Shown piece by piece: positions 8,466 through 17,900 of a DNA stretch of 64,000 bases. Within the stretch, counting starts at the first letter, position 1; each line of letters opens with the position of its first letter. The notes beneath the pieces are model-generated. The model was given only the letters and a program-made list of their open reading frames with translations. It did not search any database and was not told where the DNA came from. The translations under genes and the position numbers were made by a program. The stretch lies in contig JAHDWB010000007.1 of NCBI GenBank assembly GCA_023382595.1, forward strand, positions 62,001 through 126,000. The letters run 5' to 3'. Origin of the DNA: Anaerolineales bacterium. GTDB taxonomy: Bacteria > Chloroflexota > Anaerolineae > Anaerolineales > Villigracilaceae.

Positions 8466-11204
8466 ATGCGTTTAATTCGGGTTGCTTTACTCTTTATTTT
8501 TATCCTGACTCTCTTGCCTGTGTCCGTTCAAGCGCAGACTCCCACTCCGCCTGCTGCCGTACGGGTGGTGTTGAGTTCAATGACCGCCGAGGAAAAGATC
8601 GGGCAGTTGTTCCTGGTGTCGTTCACTGGGACGGATACCGGTACGGAGGCGCAGATCCGTGATTTGATCACGCGCTACCATGTGGGAGGCGTGGTGCTGA
8701 CCGCCGGCAATAATAACTTCGCGGCGGATACGCTGGCGCAGGCTTATGCGTTGATCGATGAATTACAGCGGCTGGAATGGGAGAATTCTCTTACATCCAA
8801 CACGTTCCCCGACCCGTCCACGGGACAGAGGATCTACCCTGCCTATGTGCCTCTTTTTATTGGCATCGCGCAGGAGGGGGGCGGTTACCCGACCGACCAG
8901 ATCTTAAATGGGCTGACGTCTCTGCCAAGTGAAATGGCGATCGGCGCGACGTGGAATCCATTGCTCTCGGAGCGCGTCGGCGAAGTGCGCGGACGTGAAC
9001 TCTCGGCTCTCGGATTCAACTTGTTTTTCGGTCCGTCCTTGGATGTGTTGGAGGTGCCCTCAATTTCAGGCGGGGATTTGGGGACGCGCGTCTTTGGGGG
9101 CGATCCGTTCTGGGTCGGGGAAATGGGGCGTTCCTATGTGACGGGTCTGCACAAAGGCAGCGATGGAAAATTGTTGGTGATTGCCAAGCATTTCCCCGGT
9201 GTTGGCGGCGCGGACCGCCTGCCGGAGGTGGAAGTTTCCACGGTGCGAAAGTCGCTTGAGCAGTTGAAGCAGGTTGAGCTTGCTCCGTTCTTTTCCGTGA
9301 CAAACGTATCGAGTCCGTTGAACACGGTTGTTGACGGTATGCTCGTGTCGCATATCCGTTATCAGGGATTTCAGGGCAATATCCGCGCCACCACCAAACC
9401 GATCAGTTTCGATCCGCAGGCGTTGGGACAGATCCTTGCGCTGCCCCAGTTCACGGATTGGTACGAACGAGGCGGGTTATTGGTCAGCGACGATCTGGGC
9501 TCTGCGTCCATCCGGGATTTTTATGCATCGGGCGGCGGACAATTCCTGGCGCGCACCGTCGCGCGTGATGCCTTCCTGGCTGGTAATGACCTGTTGTATC
9601 TTGGCAATATCAGGTCCAATGATGCGCCGGATGCCTATACCACCACCGTGCGCATTCTGGATTTCTTCACCCAGAAATACCGCGAAGATCCCGCCTTTGC
9701 CCAGCGGGTGGATTCATCTGTATCGCGCATCCTTACGGCGAAACTCGGTCTATACGACAACTTTATCCTCGCGAATGTGACCGTCCCTGACTTGGATGCA
9801 TCCAGTTTTGGGACCGCCACTGACGTTACATTCACGGTGGCGCGTAATTCTGCCACGTTGATCAGCCCTGACGTGCAGGACCTTGCCACGGTCATGCCGC
9901 TGCCGCCTCAACCGAACGAGCATGTGGTCTTCATTACCGATTCCACCAACGCGCGGCAATGCGCCGAATGCCCGGCGCAACCTTTATTGGCGGTCGATGC
10001 GCTCGAGTCCGCTGTGCTGCAATTGTATGGTCCTGAGAGCGGGAATCAGATCGAAGATTATCGTCTGGCGTCGTTCTCGTTCCAAAACCTGCAAGCCCTG
10101 TTCGATTTTCCGGAAGAGAATCAGTTCATGCAGGAGGAGCTTGACCGTGCGAATTGGGTCGTTCTATCGATCGTCGACACAACTCAGGGACAATCCGCCC
10201 TCATCAGCCGCCTTCTGCGTGAGCGCCCTGATCTTCTGCGCGATAAACGCTTGATCCTTTTCTCCTTTGGCGCGCCTTATTATTTCGATACCACCACCAT
10301 CTCCCGTTTCACCGCCTATTACGCGCTGTACAGCAAGCAGCCTCAATTCGTCGATGTTGCCGCCCGTTTGCTCTTTCAGGAATTGACGCCCGTCGGCGCA
10401 TCCCCTGTTTCCATTTCCGCGGTGGGATATGACCTGATCTCCGTCATGTCGCCCAATCCATCCCAGATCATTCCGCTCATTCTGGACCTCCCGCCTGTTC
10501 CTGTTACCCCCGGTCCTTTTCTCACGCCCGAACCGACCCCGATCCCGCTTTTCCGCATTGGAGATACAATCGCCATCCGCACCGGTGTGATCCGCGACCA
10601 TAACGGAAATGCCGTCCCCGATGGAACGGTGGTTCATTTCTCCATGGTGCTGACTGGCGAAGGCGGCGGCATACTCCAGCAGGTGGATGCGGTCACCACG
10701 CAGGGAATTGCGCGCGCCTCTTTTGGCTTGGATAGACCCGGTCTGCTTGAGATCCGTGTCGCCAGTGAGCCCGCGGTCATCTCCGAAGTCCTGCAGTTGG
10801 ATGTGTCGCAATCCGGCGCGGTTGCGGTGACCGTGGTTGTGCCGGAGTTGACGCAATCCATTGTTGAGCCCACTCCCGAACCGCCTGTCGTGGAAGTGGA
10901 GGACCCCTACGTCTCAAAGGAAGGTTTTCCGCGTTTCTCCGCCTGGTTTGTCGCCATGCTGATCATTTTTGCGAGTGGGATGATCTCCTACGGCGTCATC
11001 CTTCAAATTGCCAGCCGGCGGCAGGCAGTGCGCTGGTCGCTGGGCATCCTGTTGGGTGGTTTGCTGGCGTATAACGCCCTTTCCTTTGGTTTGTTCGGGC
11101 TGGGGGAGTGGCTTTTGAACGCAGGCTTGTCCGGCGTGGTTGTCTTTACGCTTGCGGGGGAATTGATCGGATTTGCAGGCGGCTGGTTATGGTCGCGCCG
11201 ATAA
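8466..11204 (+). CDS. Membrane-anchored glycoside hydrolase family 3 (beta-hexosaminidase-like) protein
   Basis: 912 aa. A signal peptide is followed by a GH3 N-terminal barrel (about 30-340) with AEEKIGQLFLV, KHFPGVGGAD and the nucleophile region LLVSDDLGS. A GH3 C-terminal domain follows. Then come a Pro/Thr linker, an Ig-like module (around IAIRTGVIRDHNGNAVPDGT, about residues 700-790) and three membrane helices at the end (FSAWFVAMLIIF..., LGILLGGLLAYN..., VVVFTLAGELIGF...). The nucleophile Asp is present. However, the His of the KHFPGHG loop seen in NagZ is Val here, and no DSH triplet follows, so NagZ activity should not be assumed. Likely a cell-envelope glycan hydrolase held on the outer face. 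ATG at 8466 chosen over upstream 8430 because it opens the signal peptide and has AGAGGGG before it. Confidence 0.82.
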   Translation: MRLIRVALLFIFILTLLPVSVQAQTPTPPAAVRVVLSSMTAEEKIGQLFLVSFTGTDTGTEAQIRDLITRYHVGGVVLTAGNNNFAADTLAQAYALIDELQRLEWENSLTSNTFPDPSTGQRIYPAYVPLFIGIAQEGGGYPTDQILNGLTSLPSEMAIGATWNPLLSERVGEVRGRELSALGFNLFFGPSLDVLEVPSISGGDLGTRVFGGDPFWVGEMGRSYVTGLHKGSDGKLLVIAKHFPGVGGADRLPEVEVSTVRKSLEQLKQVELAPFFSVTNVSSPLNTVVDGMLVSHIRYQGFQGNIRATTKPISFDPQALGQILALPQFTDWYERGGLLVSDDLGSASIRDFYASGGGQFLARTVARDAFLAGNDLLYLGNIRSNDAPDAYTTTVRILDFFTQKYREDPAFAQRVDSSVSRILTAKLGLYDNFILANVTVPDLDASSFGTATDVTFTVARNSATLISPDVQDLATVMPLPPQPNEHVVFITDSTNARQCAECPAQPLLAVDALESAVLQLYGPESGNQIEDYRLASFSFQNLQALFDFPEENQFMQEELDRANWVVLSIVDTTQGQSALISRLLRERPDLLRDKRLILFSFGAPYYFDTTTISRFTAYYALYSKQPQFVDVAARLLFQELTPVGASPVSISAVGYDLISVMSPNPSQIIPLILDLPPVPVTPGPFLTPEPTPIPLFRIGDTIAIRTGVIRDHNGNAVPDGTVVHFSMVLTGEGGGILQQVDAVTTQGIARASFGLDRPGLLEIRVASEPAVISEVLQLDVSQSGAVAVTVVVPELTQSIVEPTPEPPVVEVEDPYVSKEGFPRFSAWFVAMLIIFASGMISYGVILQIASRRQAVRWSLGILLGGLLAYNALSFGLFGLGEWLLNAGLSGVVVFTLAGELIGFAGGWLWSRR

Positions 11205-11288
11205 ATTGACAAATAGTACATTCGTCCAGCCAAAATTTACGAAAAAAGTGATAATATCCTGCCCACCTTTAGGTTAGGAGATTTATAC

Positions 11289-12302
11289 ATGGCAAAACAG
11301 AACAATAATAATCACAAGGAAAAACAACCTCCCATTCTCTTTGATAAAACGCAAGCCATCATCAAGGAAGTGAACAAGAAACTTGGCGGCACGCTGGTGA
11401 CGTATTTCAACAATCCGCGTGGAAGCGTGTGCCACGACGATGTGCTGGCGTTATTTGAACTGCTCGAAAAGATCGGGCGGCAGGAAAAGATCTACCTCTT
11501 CATCAAATCCAGCGGTGGCAACGGACAGGCGTCTTTGCGCATCGTCAATTTACTGCGCCAATACTGTGACGAAGTCGTGGCGGTGATTCCGCTGGAGTGC
11601 GCCTCCGCCGCCACCATGATCACGCTCGGCGCGAACGAGATCCACATGGGACCGATGGCATACCTCACCTCGGTGGACACCTCGCTTACGCACGCGCTCT
11701 CTCCCATTGACCGCGACAACGACCGCGTCAGCGTCAGCCTGGATGAATTGAACCGCGTCGTGAAACTGTGGCAGGCTCAACGGTCCGATTCGAACGAGAA
11801 TCCGTATCAGCAATTGTTCGGGCATGTGCATCCGCTTGTCATCGGCGCAGTGGACCGCGCCGAATCGCTTTCCATCATGTTGTGCAAGGAACTGCTCGCG
11901 TATCACATCAAAGACGAGAAAACGGCGGAGCAGATCGCCTCCACGTTGAACTCAAAGTATCCCTCACACGGCTACCCAATTTTATATGAAGAAGCGAAGC
12001 GCATCGGTCTCAGGGTCAGTCATCTCTCGCCCGAGATCAACACACTCTTGCTTGAGCTCAACGAACTGTATAGCGAGATGGGTCAGCGCGCCACCACCGA
12101 CTTTGACGACACTCACGCTCATGGCAACGAGATACTCAATATCTGGGAGTCCACGGGTGTGCTCGTGTATTACCAGCAGGATAAGGACTGGTTCTACCGC
12201 ACCGAAGAGCGCCGCTGGATCTCGCTCAACGATAACTCCAGTTGGCGGCGCATGGTCAAGGTGGGGAACAAGGTGGAGAAATCCATTTTACATATCGCCT
12301 AA
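11289..12302 (+). CDS. Clp-fold serine proteinase, serine dehydrogenase proteinase (SDH_sah) type
   Basis: 337 aa, soluble, no signal peptide. The Clp/crotonase fold is visible in LVTYFNNPRGSV (about 38-49), IYLFIKSSGGNGQASLRIVN (about 63-82), and VIPLECASAATMITLGANEIHMGP (about 97-120); the Ser of ASAATM is the predicted nucleophile. The following MAYLTSVDTSLT matches the position of the conserved Pro/Asp segment of the family. The C-terminal ~90 residues are an extra domain ending in an aromatic-rich piece. Distinct from ClpP: longer, and no ClpX/A partner nearby. GGTTAGGAG precedes the ATG. Substrate unknown. Confidence 0.72.
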   Translation: MAKQNNNNHKEKQPPILFDKTQAIIKEVNKKLGGTLVTYFNNPRGSVCHDDVLALFELLEKIGRQEKIYLFIKSSGGNGQASLRIVNLLRQYCDEVVAVIPLECASAATMITLGANEIHMGPMAYLTSVDTSLTHALSPIDRDNDRVSVSLDELNRVVKLWQAQRSDSNENPYQQLFGHVHPLVIGAVDRAESLSIMLCKELLAYHIKDEKTAEQIASTLNSKYPSHGYPILYEEAKRIGLRVSHLSPEINTLLLELNELYSEMGQRATTDFDDTHAHGNEILNIWESTGVLVYYQQDKDWFYRTEERRWISLNDNSSWRRMVKVGNKVEKSILHIA

Positions 12303-12320
12303 ATCGACCTTTGCAAAATA

Positions 12321-12349
12321 TTGACAAAATATAGACAGTCTGGTAAACT
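12321..12349 (+). promoter_or_regulatory. Promoter of the peroxiredoxin/ABC operon
   Basis: TTGACA at 12321-12326, a 17-bp spacer and TAAACT at 12344-12349. The predicted start near 12356 places the next hairpin inside the 5' leader rather than after the upstream gene. Confidence 0.65.
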
Positions 12350-12355
12350 AATACT

Positions 12356-12395
12356 ATCAGACACTCAAATCCGCGTCTGATGACGCGGATTTTTT
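12356..12395 (+). promoter_or_regulatory. Short leader with mutually exclusive hairpins (terminator vs alternative)
   Basis: Terminator: AATCCGCGTC (12368-12377) pairs with GACGCGGATT (12382-12391), followed by a T-run. Alternative hairpin: ATCAGAC (12356-12362) pairs with GTCTGAT (12375-12381), which uses part of the terminator's 5' arm and its loop. The two cannot form together. The ATG of the peroxiredoxin-like gene is 15 nt beyond the T-run. The hairpin could also simply terminate the upstream proteinase transcript. Confidence 0.55.
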
Positions 12396-12409
12396 GTAAA
12401 AAGGAACCT

Positions 12410-13009
12410 ATGGCAAAACCAAACTACCTCAAATTCAACGACCCCGCGCCCGATGTGGAACTGCTCGATGTGAACGGCAATCCTGTGCGTCTCTCCTCCC
12501 TTTGGAAGAAGGAAGTGCTTGTGCTCGCCTTCACCCGCCATTTTGGATGCCCGCAATGCAAAGAGATGGTGGATCAGTTGATCGACTCGCATCAAGCCCT
12601 ACGGGACAGGGGATTGCGCCTTGCGATCGTTTCCCACGCTTCGGCTGAATCTGCCAAAGCCTTCTGCGATGAGCGTGCGCCCAGCGCCACCTGTCTCGCC
12701 GACCCCGACCGAGACGCCTACCGCGCTTATGGTCTGTATCGCGGCACGATGTGGCAAACCCTGATCTCGCCGCGTATTTGGGCGTCCAACCGCCGTCTGG
12801 CACGCGTGAAAGGCTACAAGTCCGAAGTCCCGCACGAAGGGCAGGACGCCTACCAAATGTCCGGCACCTTCATCATCGGCACGGACGGACGCATCCGCCT
12901 GCCGTATTACTACGAAGACATCGCCGACCACCCGCCCGTGGATTTGATCCTGCATGGCGTCATGGGCGTGGATTGGCAGAAACCGTTTGACACAAAGCCC
13001 TTGGTATAG
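12410..13009 (+). CDS. Peroxiredoxin-like (AhpC/TSA, PRXL2-like) thioredoxin-fold protein
   Basis: 199 aa. Thioredoxin fold with the redox site FGCPQCKEM (CxxC) around residues 44-52, after VLVLAFTRH. AhpC/TSA-like proteins with a CxxC in this position are usually annotated as peroxiredoxin-like; the true substrate is not known. The ATG at 12410 has AAAAAGGA 5 nt upstream; a longer frame from 12380 would begin inside the terminator hairpin and is rejected. The ABC permease begins 15 nt after the stop, so this is the first gene of a three-gene operon. Confidence 0.8.
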   Translation: MAKPNYLKFNDPAPDVELLDVNGNPVRLSSLWKKEVLVLAFTRHFGCPQCKEMVDQLIDSHQALRDRGLRLAIVSHASAESAKAFCDERAPSATCLADPDRDAYRAYGLYRGTMWQTLISPRIWASNRRLARVKGYKSEVPHEGQDAYQMSGTFIIGTDGRIRLPYYYEDIADHPPVDLILHGVMGVDWQKPFDTKPLV

Positions 13010-13024
13010 AACGAAAGAGATCGA

Positions 13025-14185
13025 ATGAAGAATTTTTCGCTTGCAACGTATCTCGCCGTCAAGGAAGTGGTCCGCAACCGCGGGCGTTTCCTGATGGTCG
13101 CACTGGTCATCGCGCTCATCACATTGCTCGTCCTATTCATCGCTGCGCTCGGCGAAGGACTGGGCAACGGCAACCGCCAGTATGTGGCAAACCTCGACGC
13201 GCAGTTGATCGTCTTCCTTGAAAAGTCGGATTACATCATCACCGCCAGCCGGTTGGATTCAAAAATCGTCAGAACCATCCAGCGCGTGGATGGCGTGGAG
13301 GATGCGGGTCCCATTTACACCTCCAGCACGGAGATCGTCTCGCTCGATGAACCGCTCAAAGTTTCCATGCTTGGCGTGGAGCCTGGCAAGCCCGGCATGC
13401 CGCCCATCTTGGAAGGGCGCGAGTTCCGCACAGGCGAAGTCCGCGAAACCGTCATTGACCGCAATGTGGCGCTGCGCTCTGGCATCCAAGTAGGTGACAC
13501 CATTGAGATCCGCTCCACACAAGGCGTGGATGATGAATTCTTCACACTCGAAGTCGTCGGCTTGGTGGATGGTCAATCCTATTTCTTCCAACCGACCATC
13601 TTTGTCCCGCCCGCCGCGTGGGAGAAGATGCGTCCGCAATCCGAATCGGAACTGCTGAGCAATACGCCGTTCCCGAACATCATCGCCGTCAAACTGATTG
13701 ACCCGTCTCAGGCGGAAGCCATGTCCGCGCGGCTGGTGGAGCAGGTCTCCCGCATCGAAGTGGCGGACATCCCGACCACGATCAATAACATCCCCGGCTA
13801 TTCCGCCCAGCAAGGGACGGTACAAACGCAGGGCGTGTTTACGCTCCTGATTGGTATTCTCGTCATCGGCGGGTTCTTCCAGATCCAGATTTTGCAGAAA
13901 GTCCCGCAGATCGGCGTGCTGAAAGCCATCGGTTCGTCCAATGCGGTGGTGGGGCTGGCGGCAGTGATCCAGATCATTGTAGTAACAGCTCTCGGCGTAG
14001 GCATCGGAGGCGGTTTGACATTCCTCTTTTCGCTCGGTTTCCCGCCCACCATCCCGTTGGTATTCAACGGCGTCAACTCTCTATTTGCGGTCATCCTGCT
14101 CATGCTCATTGGTCCGCTCGGCGGAATGGTCTCCATCATTTATGCGGTTCGCATCGAGCCGTTGAAAGCGCTCAGGTTAGGTTAG
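13025..14185 (+). CDS. ABC transporter permease, MacB/FtsX type
   Basis: 386 aa. One N-terminal membrane helix (about 22-45), a ~220-residue extracytoplasmic MacB_PCD-like domain (from NRQYVANLDAQ to about 265) and three helices at about 272-292, 312-340 and 350-375. That is the topology of MacB, LolC/E and FtsX. It starts 15 nt after the peroxiredoxin-like gene and ends 2 nt before its ATPase. Such systems power export or mechanotransmission rather than import. The export cargo is not shown by the sequence. Confidence 0.9.
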   Translation: MKNFSLATYLAVKEVVRNRGRFLMVALVIALITLLVLFIAALGEGLGNGNRQYVANLDAQLIVFLEKSDYIITASRLDSKIVRTIQRVDGVEDAGPIYTSSTEIVSLDEPLKVSMLGVEPGKPGMPPILEGREFRTGEVRETVIDRNVALRSGIQVGDTIEIRSTQGVDDEFFTLEVVGLVDGQSYFFQPTIFVPPAAWEKMRPQSESELLSNTPFPNIIAVKLIDPSQAEAMSARLVEQVSRIEVADIPTTINNIPGYSAQQGTVQTQGVFTLLIGILVIGGFFQIQILQKVPQIGVLKAIGSSNAVVGLAAVIQIIVVTALGVGIGGGLTFLFSLGFPPTIPLVFNGVNSLFAVILLMLIGPLGGMVSIIYAVRIEPLKALRLG

Positions 14186-14187
14186 TC

Positions 14188-14916
14188 ATGTCGAATATTG
14201 CCCTTGAAGTTCGTGATTTGGTGAAATCCTTTACGCTCGATGGCGCGACCATCAACGCGGTGGATAACGTTTCGTTCCAAGTTAAATCAGGTGAGTTTGT
14301 TGCGCTTGTCGGTCCCAGCGGATCGGGCAAGACCACCATGCTCTCCATCCTTGCCGCCCTGCTCACGCCCACCAGCGGACAGGTGTTGGTGGATGGCGTG
14401 GACTTGGCGCAGATGAACGAGAAACAGCGCGTCAAATTGCGCCGCGAGAAGATCGGTTTTACGTTTCAGGCGAATAACCTGATCCCGTATCTCTCCGCCC
14501 GCGAGAATGTGGAATTTATGCTGCGCCTCAACGCGAAACTCGATCACGCCTCCCGCCTCCGCTCGGATGAACTGCTTGCCCGCCTCGGGCTGGGCGAACG
14601 CCTGCACAACCTCCCCGCCCAAATGTCGGGCGGACAGCAGCAGCGCGTCGCCATTGCGCGGGCGTTGATCCACAACCCTGCCGTGGTGCTGGCGGACGAA
14701 CCCACCGCCTCGCTCGACACCGAACGCGCCTTTCAGGTGGTGGAAACCTTCGCCAATCTCATCCACGAGAACAACCGCGCGGGTATCATCGTCACCCATG
14801 ATCTGCGCATGGTGCAATTCGTAGACCGCGTCCTGCAAATGCAGGACGGCAAACTGGTGCGCATCTACGAAGATAAAAAAGAGATCATGGAACTGGCGCG
14901 CGGAACGATTCATTAA
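14188..14916 (+). CDS. ABC transporter ATP-binding protein, LolD/MacB type
   Basis: 242 aa. Walker [10 protein letters not shown] at about 41-49, Q-loop FTFQANN near 91, signature [15 protein letters not shown] near 147, Walker [13 protein letters not shown] near 170 and H-loop VTHD near 205. All catalytic motifs are intact. Sequence around [11 protein letters not shown] and [10 protein letters not shown] is characteristic of the lipoprotein/macrolide exporter group that pairs with FtsX-like permeases. Translationally coupled to the permease (2-nt gap). A terminator follows directly. Confidence 0.93.
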   Translation: MSNIALEVRDLVKSFTLDGATINAVDNVSFQVKSGEFVALVGPSGSGKTTMLSILAALLTPTSGQVLVDGVDLAQMNEKQRVKLRREKIGFTFQANNLIPYLSARENVEFMLRLNAKLDHASRLRSDELLARLGLGERLHNLPAQMSGGQQQRVAIARALIHNPAVVLADEPTASLDTERAFQVVETFANLIHENNRAGIIVTHDLRMVQFVDRVLQMQDGKLVRIYEDKKEIMELARGTIH

Positions 14917-14934
14917 ATCATCCCCTCTAAAAGC

Positions 14935-14966
14935 AAAAAGGCTTCCATTGGTATGGAAGCCTTTTT
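14935..14966. terminator. Bidirectional terminator
   Basis: A 14-bp stem AAAAAGGCTTCCAT / ATGGAAGCCTTTTT with loop TGGT. It ends the ABC operon and the convergent cyclase gene. Confidence 0.95.
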
Positions 14967-17900
14967 ATATTTCCAGCATTTTTTTTGTTTCGCCCGCATC
15001 GTATTTCGCATGGCTGGACGAAAAAAGGTCGAACGCTTTTTGCAAATGCTCGCGGCGAGGTTCGCCCGTGGAGTGTTTACCGATCTCACGCAGGGCATTC
15101 GCCTCCTCCCACGGCATGGATGATTTCCGTGCGGTTTCCGCGCTCGTCCTCCATTTTTTGAAGGCTGCATCCTGTTTGCCTTCCATCCATTTTTGCATGC
15201 CCTCGAAGTACAGATAGGACGGTTCTGCGATGGGGAAGGCGGGTTTGAATTTTCGGAGCAGCCGTAAAAGTTTTACAACGGTCTTGTGTATCTCGGGTGC
15301 AGTGCTCCAGCCGGGGACATGGAACGTTTTCCCCTGTTCCCAGATCTCAAATGTCACCTGTGCCGCGATGCGGTATGCCACCAGCAGGGAATATACCTGC
15401 GGCGGGAGCGATTCCAGGATGGGCATGGCATTGGCAAGGTTTTGGACGGCTTGTTCATCCCTGCCCAGCCGCCAGTTCGCCATTGCACGGATGCAGTTCA
15501 AATGCGCCACATTGATGGGCGTGGGGTCGAGCGTCTCGCCGTCTTTGGCGGTTTCCAGCGCCTGCTCGAACTTTCCGCGGACGAGGTGCAGGAACGAATA
15601 TCCGTAGGTCGCCCAGGTCAGGTGGAGAAGATTGCCTGATTTTTTCGCCTGTGCCATTAGGTTATCGTAAATGACCTGGCAGGATTTGAAATCGCCGCCT
15701 CGGTAATACTCCAAGCCTGCCAGCACGATCTCGGCATCACCTTCCAGACGGCTGTCCGACGTGCTGAGGGCGAGCTCCTTCATCTTCAATATGGCGGTGC
15801 GTGATTGTTCCCATTCCGCCATGCCAAGCTGATAAGCGCCGACTGCAAGATAGGTCCACATCTGTGAGCGTGGATTGTTCACCTGCTCGGAGGCGCGAAG
15901 CGCCTGTTCCGCATAATGCTTTGCGAGTGAATGGTTCGGGATCACCCCGTAGATTGCGCTGGCTGACCCAAGCGCCCACACCCGTGCCGGGGACATGCTC
16001 CCGCCATCTTCGGAGAGATTCAAGCTTGCGAGTGCATGGTGCAGCATGGGCAGGCTTTCAAGTTTCAAGTAATTGATCGTACCAAGATGCGTATAGATCT
16101 GGGCGATCTCCTGCACCTCGGCGTCTTTTTCCTTCAACCTGCCGATGAAAAACGACGGAAATTTTCGATGGAGATTTTGAACGAACCATTGATGTAATAG
16201 ACCAAGAAGTACACCGGTCTTTGTTGCCGGGCTGGGGCGTTTGAGAAGCGCGGCGGCTTTGCGGAAGGATTGACGGGCGGTGTCCAGGTCTCCGAGCCCG
16301 ATCTGCGCCTCGCCTATGGACCTCAGCCAATATGCCTGTTTCAGGGGCGGAACAGCCGCGTCCCGGAATACTTCCACCTTTTCCAGCGCTTGTGTAAAGA
16401 AGCGTATGGCTTCCTTGTAGGCGCCGTTGCGGAATGCCATTTCGCCGGACTTTTCGAGATATTCGACCGCTTTTTGCGGTACATCTGCCTGTTTCCAGTG
16501 ATGCGCAAGCACAGGGTAATATGTGACGATATCCTGCAAAAAGGCGTTTTCATACCACTCTGCGATGGCACGATGCAGGGATCGTCTCTGTGAGAATAAC
16601 AGCAGGTTGTAAGCGACCTCCTGGGTGATAATGTGCTTGAATAGGTAGGTGATCTCCGGGTCGGGCGTATCGAGGATGGTCAGTTCCTGCTTTTCGAGAT
16701 GGGTCAGGTATTCGGGCAGTGCCTCAAGCTCGGATTTGATCGGATAGATGGCGCACAACTCCCGGAGGGCGAAAACGCGTCCGATGACGGAGGCAACCTT
16801 CAGCGTGAGTTGATGCGAAGGCGGCATTTTGTCGATGCGGCTGGTGATGACCCCTTCCAGTGAGCCGGGCAGGTTCAGTTCGTCCAGTGTCCCCGCTGTG
16901 GATGTGATGCGGCACTCGTTTCCCTGGATCTTGATGAATCCGTTGTCACGCAGGGCGTAGGCGAGTTCCTCGCTATAGAAAGGATGTCCCTCCGCCTTGT
17001 TGCGGATGAAGGTGACAAGTTCGTTGGGCAGTTTTTTTACGTTCAGCCGTTGGCATAACAGTGTTTCGATATCCGCGTCGCCGAGAGGGGCGAGCGGCAG
17101 GTAGCGCGTGGATGACATGTCGAGTATGGTGTTGAATTCCATCGGCGCATTAATACCCATCGGGCGGGCGGTGATCACGATCAGCAGGGGATGGACGCGC
17201 TGGGCGACGAGTTTGAGCAGTGCCCAGGAACCCGAGTCCAGCCATTGCACGTCTTCGATCACCAATGCGGTGGGTGCGTTGCTGGCAACTCGCATCAGTT
17301 GTTCGATGATGAGTTGATGCATCGCATTTGCGCGCGCATCCCCAACGACGTTCTGTGTGTGTTCATTGTCGGGGATCACAAAAGGGAAGACGGCGCTGAG
17401 CAGCGGCGCGCGTTCCCTCAAACCCGGGTCTTTGCTTGTCGCTTTTTCGAACGAGACCTTCTGTTCCGAGGAGCTTTCCTGTTCGTTCAGGTTGTATATC
17501 TTTCTGGAAATATCCTTCCAGACCTGATAGGGCGTGTTCTGCTCGATGGCTTCACCAAGCCCCAATAGGATGTTCACGTTCATCGCATCCGCCTGGCGGA
17601 ACAATTCCTCCACCAGCCGGGATTTTCCAAGCCCAGCCTCGCCCTCGATCACCATGGCGCGGCTCTCTTTTGTGACCAGTGCGCGCAAGGCTTCGGCAAG
17701 CGCGAAACGTTCGTTCTCGCGTCCGATCATGTCGGTCAGCGGCACGTGCGTCATTCCCTTGGCGTGACGTTCCTGTGGAACATGCACGGTCACAGGGTAC
17801 GCCTTGCCGCGCACACGAATGGGCGCGAGGCTTGTGAAATCCACGCGCGAGATCGCGGCTTCATAGGTGTTCGTATCGCAAATGATGTTCACAGGGCTGC

